This document shows positions 53,565 through 63,041 of a DNA stretch of 64,000 nucleotides, one piece after another. Within the stretch, counting starts at the first letter, position 1, and each line of letters opens with the position of its first letter. The translations under genes were made by a program, and so were the position numbers. Source of the stretch: GCA-2737725 sp033763995 (GTDB lineage: Bacteria; Pseudomonadota; Alphaproteobacteria; Rhodospirillales; Rhodospirillaceae); NCBI GenBank assembly GCA_033763995.1, contig JANRJL010000082.1, forward strand, positions 1 to 64,000. Reading direction: 5' to 3'. Under the pieces are notes generated by a model, which saw nothing but the letters and a program-made list of their open reading frames with translations, searched no databases and was not told the DNA's origin.

Positions 53565-54403
53565 GCCGCGTGCGCCTCAGCGCCGTCAGCAAGATTCACG
53601 GCGCGAACCCAGATCGCGTGTGGCCGCTGTTGGCCGAGGGCCGCGCCAAGGCCGACATCATGGCGCGCACCGGGCATGTGGTGGCGCTGCACAACGTGAG
53701 CCTGGAGATCGCGCCGGGCGAATTGTTCGTCGTCATGGGCAAGTCCGGTTCCGGCAAGTCGACGCTGCTGCGCACCATCAACCGGCTGATCGAACCCACG
53801 CGTGGCATGATCGAGGTTGCCGGCCAGGACGTGCGGGCGCTCGATCCGCGCGCCTTGTTGCGCTTCCGGCAGCAACACACCGCCATGGTGTTTCAAAACT
53901 TCGGCCTGCTGCCCCACAAGACCGTGCTGGAGAACGTGGCTTTCCCGTTGATCCTGCAAAACCTCGCGCCGGCTGAGTGCGTACGGCGCGCCGAAGCCTG
54001 GCTCGCCCGAGTCGGGCTTGAGGCCTACGGGGCGTCATATCCGGCGGCCCTCTCCAGCGGCATGCAGCAGCGCATCGGCTTGGCCCGGGCCCTGGTCACC
54101 GAAGCCCCCTTGTTGCTGATGGATGAACCTTTCGCCGCGCTGGACCCCGTGACCCGGCGCGACATGCAAGACGAGGTGCTGCGGCTGCAAAGCGAGCTCA
54201 AAAAGACCATCGTCATGATCAGCCATGACCCGGCGGAAGCCTTGCGTTTGGCCGATCATGTCGCGGTGTTGCACGAGGGCACCGTGGCCCAGGTGGGCAC
54301 CTTCAAGGACCTCACCTTGAAGCCCGCCAACGACGAAGTGGCGGCCTTCGTGCGCGGGTTCGGCGCGCCGCACTTGCGCCGGGCGGCCAACGCCCCGGAC
54401 TAA
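53561..54403 (+). CDS. Glycine betaine-type ABC transporter ATP-binding protein
   Basis: ATPase of 280 residues like ProV/OpuAA but without the C-terminal CBS tandem. Walker A GKSGSGKST, Q-loop MVFQNFGLLPH, signature ALSSGMQQRIGLARAL (a Ser replaces the first Gly of the usual LSGGMQQR), Walker B LLLMDEPFAALDP and H-loop MISHDPAEAL. The N-terminal RLSAVSKIHG and MARTGHVVALHNVS extension is typical of the betaine group. ATGA overlap with the permease shows coupling. Confidence 0.92.
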   Translation: MSRVRLSAVSKIHGANPDRVWPLLAEGRAKADIMARTGHVVALHNVSLEIAPGELFVVMGKSGSGKSTLLRTINRLIEPTRGMIEVAGQDVRALDPRALLRFRQQHTAMVFQNFGLLPHKTVLENVAFPLILQNLAPAECVRRAEAWLARVGLEAYGASYPAALSSGMQQRIGLARALVTEAPLLLMDEPFAALDPVTRRDMQDEVLRLQSELKKTIVMISHDPAEALRLADHVAVLHEGTVAQVGTFKDLTLKPANDEVAAFVRGFGAPHLRRAANAPD

Positions 54404-54575
54404 AGACTTAATTCGGGCCACGGACTTCGACACATTATTACACGCGCTTTTGAGCGTGGAATTATCGCCACTTGCGCAGGCCTGTGTTATTCAGCGTTGA
54501 TTGAAGATGCGGCGGCGCGCACTCGCGGCCGACCGCCTTTTACCGGCTGGTCCCATCGTGTCGACGCCCCGTTAC

Positions 54576-55778
54576 ATGCCCGCAGAATTGCCTCGCTGGA
54601 GGCGGATTTTGAGTCGCATGCCGGGCGTCCTGATGGCCGCGATCATCTTCGCCGCGCCCGCCCCCGCGCAAGACGTGAAAGTGCTGCGCATCGCCACCGG
54701 GCCGATCGATTCCACGGAATTTCCCTTCGGCGGCCTGGTGGGCAACGCCATTTCCAACCCGCCGGGCTCGCGCGAGTGCGACCGCGGCGGCAGTTGCGGC
54801 GTGCCGGGCCTGATCGCCAACGCGCAGTCCACCGGCGGCGGCTTGGACAACTTGAAGGCCGTGGCGCGCGGCGACATCGACCTGGGCCTCGCCCAGGCCG
54901 ACGTGACCAACTGGGCGTTTTATTCCGTCGGCGATTTCGAGGGCCAGGAGCCCCTGACCCAAATCCGCGTCATCGCCCGGCTTTATCCTTCGACGGTGCA
55001 CTTGATCGCGCGCAAGGGCGCCAAGATCACGAGCGTCAAGGACCTGGTGGGCAAGAAAGTGGCGGTGGACGGCGAGGGCACCGGTACGCGCTTTACCGTG
55101 CGCGCGATTTTCGCCGCTTACGGCGTGAAATGGCCGGCCGTGCAGACCCAAGTCCTCGACCTCAACGCCGCCACGGCCGCCCTCAAGGGCGGCAAGATCG
55201 ACGCCATGTTCATGGTCAGCGGCGCGCCGGTATTGGCGCTGGAGGATTTGTCGCGCTCGTCGCCCTTCGAGATCGTGCCCATCGACGGGCCCACGGCGGT
55301 GAAGCTGACGCAGGCCTTTCCGCAGTATTCGCTGGGCACGATTCCGGCAGGCACTTACGGCGAACATCCCGCCATCGCCACCATCGACGTCGGCGAAGTG
55401 CTGATCGCGCGCGAAGGCCTGGCCGATGAGCTGGGCTTCGACCTAGCCCGCGCCATTTGGCATGAGCGCAACAAGGCCTTGTTCGAGGCCGGGCACGCGC
55501 GCGGCAAATTGATGGACAAGAAACTTGCCACGCGCGGCGTCGGCATTCCCGTGCAATCGGGTGCCGCGCGGTATTACATTTCCGCGGGCGTCATGGCGCC
55601 GCCGCCGACCATCGCGCCGGCGGAACCCTCCAAGCCCCTGGCGCCACGACCCGCCGCGCGGACCAGCGCGCCGCAGAGCACCGCCGCGCCGACGCCGCCA
55701 AAACCTGCACAACAAACACCCGCCGCGACGCCTCCGGCACGGCCCGCTCCGGCGGCCTTGGGTCCCTCGACGCCATGA
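54576..55778 (+). CDS. TAXI family TRAP-type solute-binding protein with Pro/Ala-rich tail
   Basis: Periplasmic protein of about 400 residues. A signal sequence (AAIIFAAPAPAQ) is followed by a TAXI-type domain: VLRIATGPIDSTEFPFGGLVGNAIS, QSTGGGLDNLKAVARGDIDLGLAQADV and LVGKKVAVDGEGTGTRFTVRAIFAAYG in family order. After about residue 325 the protein ends in a long Pro/Ala/Thr-rich low-complexity tail, uncommon for this family. No DctQ/DctM permease genes adjoin. The start is uncertain (54507 or 54501 are also possible). Its stop overlaps the aminopeptidase start by four bases. Confidence 0.82.
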   Translation: MPAELPRWRRILSRMPGVLMAAIIFAAPAPAQDVKVLRIATGPIDSTEFPFGGLVGNAISNPPGSRECDRGGSCGVPGLIANAQSTGGGLDNLKAVARGDIDLGLAQADVTNWAFYSVGDFEGQEPLTQIRVIARLYPSTVHLIARKGAKITSVKDLVGKKVAVDGEGTGTRFTVRAIFAAYGVKWPAVQTQVLDLNAATAALKGGKIDAMFMVSGAPVLALEDLSRSSPFEIVPIDGPTAVKLTQAFPQYSLGTIPAGTYGEHPAIATIDVGEVLIAREGLADELGFDLARAIWHERNKALFEAGHARGKLMDKKLATRGVGIPVQSGAARYYISAGVMAPPPTIAPAEPSKPLAPRPAARTSAPQSTAAPTPPKPAQQTPAATPPARPAPAALGPSTP

Positions 55779-57190
55779 GCGCCCTGGCCGTTGTGGTGGA
55801 CGGCGCGACAGGCGCCGCGATACCCATTCATGCGGTCGCCACTGCCAAGTTGGCCGAGTGGCAAGCAAGCCGGCCCGCTCACGACCAAGCATGGTTGAAG
55901 GCCATCGAGTTCAAAGCCGAGTCCGGCTCGGTTGCGCACTTGCGCGACGATCATGGCCAACTCAGCGCCGTCGTCGTGGGCCTGGGCAAGGGCGACGACC
56001 CTTGGGCCTGCGGCGGCCTCGCGAAGCAATTGCCTCCTGGCATTTATCGCCTGCACGAATTTGTCGGCTGCACTGACTCACTTCAGGCGTCGTTTCCCAC
56101 CTGGGCGGCGCAGGCCTGGGCGCTGGGAGCCTATGCCTTCAAACGCTACAAAAAGCCCGACCCCGACAAGGATAAGCCGCTGGCGCAACTTGCGTGGCCC
56201 GAAGGCTGCGACCGCGACGGCGTGACGCGCACGATCAACGCCGCGGCCCTGGCGCGCGATCTCATCAACACGCCCGCCGCCGACATGCTGCCCGATCGCC
56301 TGGCCGAAGCCGTCAGGTCCGTCGGCAGAGAATTTGGCGCGACCATCACCGAGATCATCGGCGACGAGTTGCTGACGCAGAACTACCCGGCCATCCACGC
56401 CGTGGGCCGCGCCAGTTCCGTGGCACCGCGCCTGATTGATCTCACCTGGGGCCGCGCCGATCACCCAAAAGTCACGCTGGTGGGCAAGGGTGTGTGTTTC
56501 GATTCCGGCGGGCTTGACATCAAACCCTCCAGCGGCATGGCCTTGATGAAAAAGGACATGGGCGGAGCGGCCATCCTGTTGGGCCTCGCGCAGATGATCA
56601 TGGCGGCCAAGTTGCCGGTTCGCTTGCGCCTGTTGGTGCCCGCCGTGGAGAACGCGGTGGCGGGCAATGCCTTCCGCCCCGGCGACGTGCTGGCCTCGCG
56701 CAAGGGCCTCAATATCGAGATCGGCAACACCGACGCCGAGGGCCGGTTGATTCTCGCCGATGCCCTGGCGGAAGCCGTGACCGAAAAGCCCACCCTGCTG
56801 ATCGACGCCGCCACGCTCACGGGGGCGGCACGCACCGCATTGGGCCCCGAACTGCCCGCGTTGTTCACCGACGACGAGGCCCTGGCCTCCGACCTCATGG
56901 CCGCGTCGCGCGCGACCTTTGATCCGCTGTGGCGGCTGCCGCTGTGGGCGCCCTACCGCAAGATGATCGACAGCAAGGTGGCCGACATCAACAACGCGGG
57001 CGAGTCTCCCTTCGCCGGGGCCATCACGGCGGCGCTGTTCCTGAAGGATTTCGTCGGCGAGGGCGTGGCGTGGGCGCACCTCGACGTGTTCGCCTGGAAC
57101 CCCGCCGACAAACCCGGCCGCCCCCAGGGCGGCGAGGCCATGACCCAGCGGGCGTTGTTCGGGATGATCGCGAAGCGGTTCGCGACATAA
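55775..57190 (+). CDS. Leucyl aminopeptidase family protein (M17)
   Basis: Cytoplasmic di-zinc aminopeptidase of 471 residues. The catalytic C-terminal domain shows LVGKGVCFDSGGLDIKPSSGM (metal Asp and Lys), MKKDMGGAA, and the M17 signature NTDAEGRLILADAL. The N-terminal macro-like domain is shorter than in PepA. The start ATG overlaps the TAXI stop (ATGA), so the two are translated together, a curious pairing of a binding protein with a cytoplasmic peptidase. Confidence 0.94.
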   Translation: MSALAVVVDGATGAAIPIHAVATAKLAEWQASRPAHDQAWLKAIEFKAESGSVAHLRDDHGQLSAVVVGLGKGDDPWACGGLAKQLPPGIYRLHEFVGCTDSLQASFPTWAAQAWALGAYAFKRYKKPDPDKDKPLAQLAWPEGCDRDGVTRTINAAALARDLINTPAADMLPDRLAEAVRSVGREFGATITEIIGDELLTQNYPAIHAVGRASSVAPRLIDLTWGRADHPKVTLVGKGVCFDSGGLDIKPSSGMALMKKDMGGAAILLGLAQMIMAAKLPVRLRLLVPAVENAVAGNAFRPGDVLASRKGLNIEIGNTDAEGRLILADALAEAVTEKPTLLIDAATLTGAARTALGPELPALFTDDEALASDLMAASRATFDPLWRLPLWAPYRKMIDSKVADINNAGESPFAGAITAALFLKDFVGEGVAWAHLDVFAWNPADKPGRPQGGEAMTQRALFGMIAKRFAT

Positions 57191-57297
57191 CGTTGGCGAT
57201 CGCCTGAGCCGCCGCCCTACGCTCGCACCGGGATCATCTTGGGTCGCCGCCAGCGCGGTGATATAACCGGCGTCCTACCGGATCTTGGGGGGATCTC

Positions 57298-58107
57298 TTG
57301 GCGCTGACCCAAATTATTGTGCTGGCCATCGTGCAAGGGCTCACGGAGTTTCTGCCGGTGAGTTCCTCGGGCCATTTGGCCTTGATCCCCATGTTCACCG
57401 GCTGGCCCGATCAGGGCCTGCCCATGGATGTGGCGGTCCACGTCGGCACCATGCTGGCGGCGTGCATCTATTTCTGGCGCGACCTGTGGACAATGCTGGT
57501 GGGGCTGGCGCGCTTCGCCAAGGGCAAGCGCGATCCCGGCGCCCGGCTCGCGTTCCAAATCATCGTCGCGACGATTCCGGTGCTGGCGGCCGCCTGGGCC
57601 TTCGAGAAATACGTCGGCGACAGCGTGCGCCAGATGATGGTGATCGGCTGGACCACGACGGGTTACGCCGTGCTGCTGTTCATCACCGACAAGATGTGCA
57701 TGACGGTCAAGCGCGTGGAACACGCCACCTACCTCGACGCCATCCTGATCGGCGGCATGCAGATTCTCGCGCTCGTGCCGGGTACCAGCCGCTCGGGCAT
57801 CACCATGACGATGGCGCGGTTGCTGGGCTACGAACGGCCCGAGGCGGCACGGTTTTCGATGCTGCTCTCGATCCCCACCATCGCCGCCGGCGGCGTGTGG
57901 CTGGTGATGAAACTGCGCGAGGCCCACGACACGTCCATGACCAACGACGCGCTGTTGGGCATCGGCCTCGCGTTTGTCTCGGGCTTCCTCGCCATCGCCA
58001 TCATGATGGCCTGGCTCAGGCGTTCCACCTTCACGCCCTTTGTGATCTATCGCCTGATTCTGGGCGCCGTCGTTCTGGCCACGGCCTACGGCTGGATCGA
58101 GATCTGA
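57298..58107 (+). CDS. uppP: Undecaprenyl-diphosphatase
   Basis: Membrane phosphatase of 269 residues that recycles undecaprenyl diphosphate to the monophosphate lipid carrier for peptidoglycan and LPS. The motifs EFLPVSSSGHL (residues about 16-26) and PGTSRSGITM are those of BacA/UppP, with about eight helices. I accept the TTG at 57298 because GGGGGG precedes it at suitable distance and the family N-terminus begins ALTQIIVLAIVQGLTEFLP just after. A short 107-base gap separates it from the aminopeptidase gene. Confidence 0.94.
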   Translation: MALTQIIVLAIVQGLTEFLPVSSSGHLALIPMFTGWPDQGLPMDVAVHVGTMLAACIYFWRDLWTMLVGLARFAKGKRDPGARLAFQIIVATIPVLAAAWAFEKYVGDSVRQMMVIGWTTTGYAVLLFITDKMCMTVKRVEHATYLDAILIGGMQILALVPGTSRSGITMTMARLLGYERPEAARFSMLLSIPTIAAGGVWLVMKLREAHDTSMTNDALLGIGLAFVSGFLAIAIMMAWLRRSTFTPFVIYRLILGAVVLATAYGWIEI

Positions 58108-58129
58108 GCGGCCCGCGTTTAGGCCACGT

Positions 58130-58618
58130 TTAACGCCGCGCCTTGCTGAACACGAAATCGGTCTTGTCCTGGCCCGCGTGACACCCAAAGCAGGCGCCGG
58201 CCGCGTTGGCCTGGGTCACCAACCGTTCACTCTTGCTGTCCCCTTTGAACCCCTCGAAGCCCCAACCGCCGGTGGCGGCATAGGCCTTGCTGTTCTTGTG
58301 CATCACGCCGATCAGTTTGCGCGGCCCTTCGGTCACGGCGTTCTCCGCGACTTTGGCTTCAAGCAGATCGAACACGATGACCGCGCCGTCGGGGAACTTG
58401 CCCGCAGCGTAGCCGGCCAACGCTGGGGCATTGGCATAGAGATGATGAACGCCTCCGAAACTGTCGAACAACGGGTGCCCGGGATTGATCACCATCGAAC
58501 TGACGTGCCGCCAATCGCGGTAACCCGCCGGATAGGCCACCTCGGGCGGCGCAGCATCTTGCGCCAAGGCGCTGCCGCAAACCGCGGCAAGGAGTATGAT
58601 GGACCATGATGTGCGCAT
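58130..58618 (-). CDS. Cytochrome P460 family protein
   Basis: Exported haem protein of 162 residues. A signal peptide (about 1-19, ending ALAQ) precedes a P460-like domain with YPAGYRDWRHVSSMVI, FPDGAVIVFDL and a C-terminal CFGCH haem motif (C143-H147). Some P460 enzymes oxidise hydroxylamine; many, including probably this one, have plain c-type haem of unknown role. It is transcribed divergently from the HxlR regulator, which may control it. Confidence 0.88.
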   Translation of the reverse strand: MRTSWSIILLAAVCGSALAQDAAPPEVAYPAGYRDWRHVSSMVINPGHPLFDSFGGVHHLYANAPALAGYAAGKFPDGAVIVFDLLEAKVAENAVTEGPRKLIGVMHKNSKAYAATGGWGFEGFKGDSKSERLVTQANAAGACFGCHAGQDKTDFVFSKARR

Positions 58619-58730
58619 GTCGATCTCCTATTATCAGATTAGAAGGCGATCAGTGCATCATGGCGAAGATGGGCCAGTTGAAAACCGGGCACGAAACGGT
58701 GCGTCACTCACTTTCTGGTGCAACTTCTTG

Positions 58731-59072
58731 ATGGCAAAGACGAAGAAAATTCCTAGGGCCAAGCCAGCAGCGCGCCGCCGACCCACCGTCAAGGGCATGG
58801 TGGAGGATATTGTCGGCTGCAAATGGTCGCTGACGGTGCTGGCGCTGGTGCAGGGCGGTGTGCGCCGTCCGGGTGCCATGAAACACGCCGTCGAGGGGCT
58901 CTCGGCCAAGGTCCTCAATGAACGACTGCGCAAATTGATGCGGTTTGGGATTCTCGAACGCACCAGCTACGCCGAAATCCCCCCGCGCGTGGAGTACCGC
59001 CTCACGCCGTTCGGCACGAAACTGGGGGACGTGCTCGACCGCATCAATGCATTGGAAGAGGAACTGGGCTAG
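58731..59072 (+). CDS. HxlR family winged-helix transcriptional regulator
   Basis: DNA-binding protein of 113 residues. A basic N-terminal tail (AKTKKIPRAKPAARRRPT) precedes the HxlR core: DIVGCKWSLTVLALVQGG (with the conserved Cys of many redox-sensing members), GLSAKVLNERLRKLMRFGILERTSY in segments, and PPRVEYRLTPFGTKL. ATG at 58731 is the likely start; the longer reading overlaps the cytochrome gene's start region. It is divergent from the cytochrome P460 gene, 112 bases apart, and probably regulates it. Confidence 0.88.
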   Translation: MAKTKKIPRAKPAARRRPTVKGMVEDIVGCKWSLTVLALVQGGVRRPGAMKHAVEGLSAKVLNERLRKLMRFGILERTSYAEIPPRVEYRLTPFGTKLGDVLDRINALEEELG

Positions 59073-59174
59073 ATTTAAACTCAACTGAACCGAATCGCTG
59101 GTTCACGGTAAGTCTCTCTCTTTTTTTGGTCGCATTTCCCACGCCAACCGGTCCCCACTTGTCGGGGAAATGCT

Positions 59175-60185
59175 CTATGCCCCGTGGCGCGCGGGCGTGC
59201 GAAGGCGTTTGTTCTGCTGCAACGGACGGAAGCGTTTGAGGTAGGTCGGCACGATGACGTCGGGCATGGTCGGCGCGATGCCGAAGGCCTCAAGCCCCGG
59301 CAAGCGGCCGGTGGCGACGTTGCCCATCTTCAATAACTTGACTTGATCGGCGGTGGGCAACAACGGCGTGGCGTACCGCAGCACCGCGCGCACCACGGCG
59401 CCCACGGCAATGGGCCCCCACGCGGCGATGTAGGGCAGGCCCACGATCATGCGGTTGCGCATGGTCGCGCGATTCACCAACTCGACGATGTCGCGCATGG
59501 AATAGATGCGCGGTCCGCACAGCTCGTAGGTGCGCCCGGCATGGCCGTTGTCGGTGATCGCCTTCATCATGGCCTGGACGACATCGAGGACGTAAACGGG
59601 CTGAAACGACGCGCCGCCGCCCTCGGGCGCGCGCGGATTGGTGTTGGTGAAATAGGGGATGAACGGCAGCACCTGGGCGATGAGGCCATAGAGATTGAAG
59701 AAGCCGTCCTCGGGCCCGAACACGATGCTGGGGCGGAAAATGGTGGCGGTGGGAAACGCCGCGCGCACGGCAGCTTCGCCTTGGGCCTTGCTGCGTGCAT
59801 AGGCCGAGGGCGAATGTTCATCGGCGCCCAAGGCCGACATGTGAATCAGGCGCGCCGCACCCGCCGCCGCCGCGGCCCTGGCCACGGTGGCCGCGCCGTC
59901 CACGTGAATCGCCTTGAACGAGCGCTTACTCATGTCGAACAGCACGCCGACAAGATTGATCACCACATCGGACCCCGCCACGGCGGCGGCCACGGACGCC
60001 GGGTCGGTGACGGAGGCGGGAATGAAGGACACTTGCCCCAGGTCGCCGGCGGTTTTCAGGAATTGCGCCTTTTGGGTATCGCGCACCGCGACCCGCACGC
60101 GCCAGCCGGCGGCGGCCAAATGCCGCACCAGATAGCGCCCGATGAACCCCGATCCGCCGAAAATCGTCGCCAGCCGCTGTGCCAT
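59175..60185 (-). CDS. NDUFA9-like NAD(P)-binding epimerase/SDR protein
   Basis: Extended or atypical short-chain dehydrogenase of 336 residues, similar to the complex I accessory subunit NDUFA9 found in mitochondria and as a free protein in Alphaproteobacteria. The dinucleotide fold opens with TIFGGSGFIGRYLV (residues 8-21), then VINLVGVLFD, and a substrate region VFGPEDGFFNLYGLIAQ. ATG at 60185 is preceded by GGGACG; the longer reading upstream has no support. It converges toward the HxlR gene with about 100 bases between. Confidence 0.9.
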   Translation of the reverse strand: MAQRLATIFGGSGFIGRYLVRHLAAAGWRVRVAVRDTQKAQFLKTAGDLGQVSFIPASVTDPASVAAAVAGSDVVINLVGVLFDMSKRSFKAIHVDGAATVARAAAAAGAARLIHMSALGADEHSPSAYARSKAQGEAAVRAAFPTATIFRPSIVFGPEDGFFNLYGLIAQVLPFIPYFTNTNPRAPEGGGASFQPVYVLDVVQAMMKAITDNGHAGRTYELCGPRIYSMRDIVELVNRATMRNRMIVGLPYIAAWGPIAVGAVVRAVLRYATPLLPTADQVKLLKMGNVATGRLPGLEAFGIAPTMPDVIVPTYLKRFRPLQQNKRLRTPARHGA

Positions 60186-60395
60186 GTTTCGTCCCTGGGT
60201 CCCGTCCTTTGGCCTCGTCCCCGCGTGGATGCCGCCCCCCTTTTTGGGCCGAACCGCGCGCCGAGGCAAGAGCCTGGAACGCCCGACGACGGCGGCCCAA
60301 GGACGGCCAAATGCCTGGAAAACGGTCGATTTTCCGTCGCGCCTTCGGATTGACACACCGGCGAGCGCACTGTATCCGTCTCGCCCTAAACCGCT

Positions 60396-60482
60396 GCCCA
60401 AGTGGTGGAACTGGTAGACGCGCTGGCTTCAGGTGCCAGTGACCGCAAGGTCGTGGAGGTTCGAGTCCTCTCTTGGGCACCA
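60396..60482 (+). tRNA. tRNA-Leu (CAG)
   Basis: Complete 87-base class II tRNA with encoded CCA. The acceptor GCCCAAG pairs with the 3' TTGGGC side, the anticodon stem is CTGGC/GCCAG around TTCAGGT (anticodon CAG), and the long variable arm TGACCGCAAGGTCGT is typical of leucine. The T-arm is GGAGGTTCGAGTCCTC. Confidence 0.96.
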
Positions 60483-60538
60483 TTTTCCGGACGGGGGCCC
60501 TGGCCCCTGGCAAGCCGAGGCGGGATCCGAGAACCACC

Positions 60539-61147
60539 GTGACCAATCATCTGCACCGCGGCGATCTTCCCTCCTCCGTCTCCTTCAAGACCAGCGTGGC
60601 GGTCGACACCGAGACCATGGGTCTGCGCCTGCACCGTGATCGGCTATGTGTCGTGCAACTTTCGGGCGGCGACGGCCACAGCCACATCATCCAGGTCACC
60701 GCCGGGCAAACCGCGCCGAACCTGATGCGCGTGATGACCGACCCCAATGTTCTGAAAATTTTCCACTTCGCGCGCTTCGACTTGGCGATGCTGCAACGCC
60801 GGTTCGGCATCCGCTGCGCGCCGGTGTACTGCACGCGCACCGCCTCACGGCTCACGCGCACCAACACCGACAAGCACGGCCTGAAGGATTTGTGCAAGGA
60901 GATGCTCGACATCGAACTGTCGAAGCAACAACAGACCTCGGATTGGGGTGCCGAGACCCTGAGCCAAGAACAAGTCGACTACGCCGCCGCCGACGTGCTG
61001 CACTTGCATCGCCTCAAGGCCGAACTGGACAAGCTGCTCGCCCGCGAGGGCCGCGTGGCCTTGGCCGAAGCATGCTTCAAGTTCCTGCCCGACCGCGCCG
61101 CGTTGGATTTGGCGGGCTGGGCCGACGACGACATCTTCGCGCACTAA
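60539..61147 (+). CDS. rnd: Ribonuclease D-type 3'-5' exonuclease
   Basis: DEDDy exonuclease of 202 residues, the short alphaproteobacterial form without HRDC domains. Exo I is AVDTETMGL (D23, E25), Exo II contains FHFARFDLAML, and Exo III is QVDYAAADVLHL with Tyr and Asp. It would trim 3' ends of stable RNA. GTG at 60539 lies 57 bases after the tRNA-Leu gene and gives the family N-terminus; longer starts would overlap the tRNA. No strong ribosome binding site is visible. Confidence 0.92.
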   Translation: MTNHLHRGDLPSSVSFKTSVAVDTETMGLRLHRDRLCVVQLSGGDGHSHIIQVTAGQTAPNLMRVMTDPNVLKIFHFARFDLAMLQRRFGIRCAPVYCTRTASRLTRTNTDKHGLKDLCKEMLDIELSKQQQTSDWGAETLSQEQVDYAAADVLHLHRLKAELDKLLAREGRVALAEACFKFLPDRAALDLAGWADDDIFAH

Positions 61148-61336
61148 CGCACCTGCCGGGCTTGCGCGGGCCCCGCGAGCGCCCACATATCTCGTTTGTC
61201 ATGATTTCTGAGTCGGCGCTGCGGGGCAGCGCGTTGACCCGGAGAGTCCGCCGGGCGATACTTTTGCCGCGCCGCAACCCCGGCCCTTAGCGATCACTTT
61301 CGCGGTTCAAACTCAACCCCAGCGCCGTTCCAATTC

Positions 61337-62326
61337 ATGGCCTCATCTTCCGCCTCGACCGTCAAGACCGCCGGCCCCGGCGACCCCATCGCTTCGGCGC
61401 GGCGCGTGTTCACGACCGCCGTCGAGGGCATTCAGGCGATGGACAAGTCTTTGGGGAGCGATTTCAAGGCGTGTGTCGAATTGTTCCTGGGCATCAAGGG
61501 CCGCGTCATCGTCTCGGGCATGGGCAAGAGCGGGCACGTGGGCCACAAGATCGCGGCGACCCTGGCCTCCACCGGCACGCCGGCGTTTTTCGTTCATGCG
61601 GCCGAGGCCAGCCACGGCGACTTGGGCATGATCACCAACGACGACGCGGTGTTGGCCCTGTCCAATAGCGGCGAAACGTCGGAACTGGCAGACCTGATCG
61701 ATTACACGCGCCGCTTCGGCATCAAGCTGGTGGCGATCACCAGCAAGCGCAACTCCAGCCTGGGGCAAGCCGCCGACATCGTCTTGGAATTGCCCGGCGT
61801 GCCCGAGGCGTGCCCGCTGGGATTGGCGCCGACCACGTCCACCACCATGATGCTGGCCCTGGGCGACGCCCTGGCCGTGTCGTTGCTGGAGCGGCGCGGG
61901 TTCACCTCGGACGACTACAAAGTCTTTCATCCGGGCGGCAAGCTCGGCCGCCGCCTGCTCAAGGTCGCGGACTTGATGCACGCAGGCCACGAACTGCCCC
62001 TGGTGAAGCCCGGCACTTCCATGTCCGATACCATCGTCGTCATGACGCAAAAGACCTTCGGCATCGCGGGCGTCGTCGACGGCGGCAAGTTGATCGGCGT
62101 GGTCACCGACGGCGACCTGCGCCGCCACTTGCAATCGGGGCTGCTGGAACGCACGGCGGGCGACATCATGACGCGCAACCCCAAGAGCACGCGCGGCGGC
62201 ATGTTGGCGCAGGAAGCCCTGCGGCTGATGAACGAATGGAAAGTCGCCTGCCTGTTCGTCGTCGATGACGGCGCGCCGGTGGGCATCGTGCGGCTGCACG
62301 ACATCCTGCGGGCCGGCGCGGCATGA
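61337..62326 (+). CDS. kdsD: Arabinose-5-phosphate isomerase (KpsF/GutQ family)
   Basis: Enzyme of 329 residues converting ribulose 5-phosphate to arabinose 5-phosphate, the first step of Kdo synthesis for LPS. The SIS domain (about 40-180) has GMGKSGHVGHKIAATLASTG and HAAEASHGDLGM; two CBS domains follow (about 215-325), with GVVTDGDLRRHL and GIVRLHDILRAG. It starts an operon with lptC and lptA; the stop overlaps the lptC start by four bases. This linkage confirms the LPS role rather than sugar catabolism. Confidence 0.94.
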   Translation: MASSSASTVKTAGPGDPIASARRVFTTAVEGIQAMDKSLGSDFKACVELFLGIKGRVIVSGMGKSGHVGHKIAATLASTGTPAFFVHAAEASHGDLGMITNDDAVLALSNSGETSELADLIDYTRRFGIKLVAITSKRNSSLGQAADIVLELPGVPEACPLGLAPTTSTTMMLALGDALAVSLLERRGFTSDDYKVFHPGGKLGRRLLKVADLMHAGHELPLVKPGTSMSDTIVVMTQKTFGIAGVVDGGKLIGVVTDGDLRRHLQSGLLERTAGDIMTRNPKSTRGGMLAQEALRLMNEWKVACLFVVDDGAPVGIVRLHDILRAGAA

Positions 62327-63036
62327 CGGAACCCCGCGAGCCGCATACGCGACGGGCCACGGATGAGGCCATGTGGCAACCGCGCGCCGCCAACACCGCC
62401 GACGACGTGGCGCGCTACAGCAAGTTCGTCGGGCGCATGCGCGTCGGCCTGCCGGCGGTGGCGGGTCTGTTGGTGTTGCTGGTGCTGATCCTGCCGCAGT
62501 TCACGGGCGACGACGAGCGCTTCCGCATCGCCACGACGCCCTTGAAGGAAGCCGCGGTGGATGCGCTGAGCATGGTCAACGCCCGCTACTTCGGCACCGA
62601 CCAGAAGGGCCAGCCTTTTTCAGTCACGGCGAAATCGGTGAAGGAGCGCGCGGACAACGACAAGCTGGTGGATTTGGTCGGCCCGCAGGCCGACATCACG
62701 CTGGCGGGCGGCGACTGGCTGTCGGTGGAGGCCAAGGCCGGCACCTACGACCGCGAGGCCGAAGTGCTTGAACTGATCGGCGACGTGAGCTTGTTTCAAG
62801 ACCAAGGCTACGAAATGCACACGGCGAACGCGCGCATCAGCCTGAACGAGGGCAGCGGCGCCGGCCGCTCTCCCGTGCAAAGCCAAGGCCCCTTCGGCCA
62901 GCTCGACGCCCAGGGCTTCGATCTCTACGACAAGGGCGAGCGCGTCGTGTTCCTGGGGCCCGCCAAGCTGGTGCTCAACAACACCGTCAAACCTGAAGCC
63001 AGCGGTGCCGAAGCCAGCGAGACCAAATCACCGTGA
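62323..63036 (+). CDS. lptC: LPS export ABC transporter periplasmic protein LptC
   Basis: Bitopic inner membrane protein of 237 residues that receives LPS from LptBFG and passes it to LptA. A cytoplasmic N-terminus of 40 residues is followed by one membrane helix (about 41-58, GLPAVAGLLVLLVLILPQF) and a periplasmic beta-jellyroll with repeated LVGPQADITLAGGDWLSVEAKAG-type strands (in parts). ATGA overlap with kdsD. It has about 40 extra C-terminal residues compared with E. coli LptC, common in Alphaproteobacteria. Confidence 0.9.
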   Translation: MTEPREPHTRRATDEAMWQPRAANTADDVARYSKFVGRMRVGLPAVAGLLVLLVLILPQFTGDDERFRIATTPLKEAAVDALSMVNARYFGTDQKGQPFSVTAKSVKERADNDKLVDLVGPQADITLAGGDWLSVEAKAGTYDREAEVLELIGDVSLFQDQGYEMHTANARISLNEGSGAGRSPVQSQGPFGQLDAQGFDLYDKGERVVFLGPAKLVLNNTVKPEASGAEASETKSP

Positions 63037-63041
63037 CGCCC

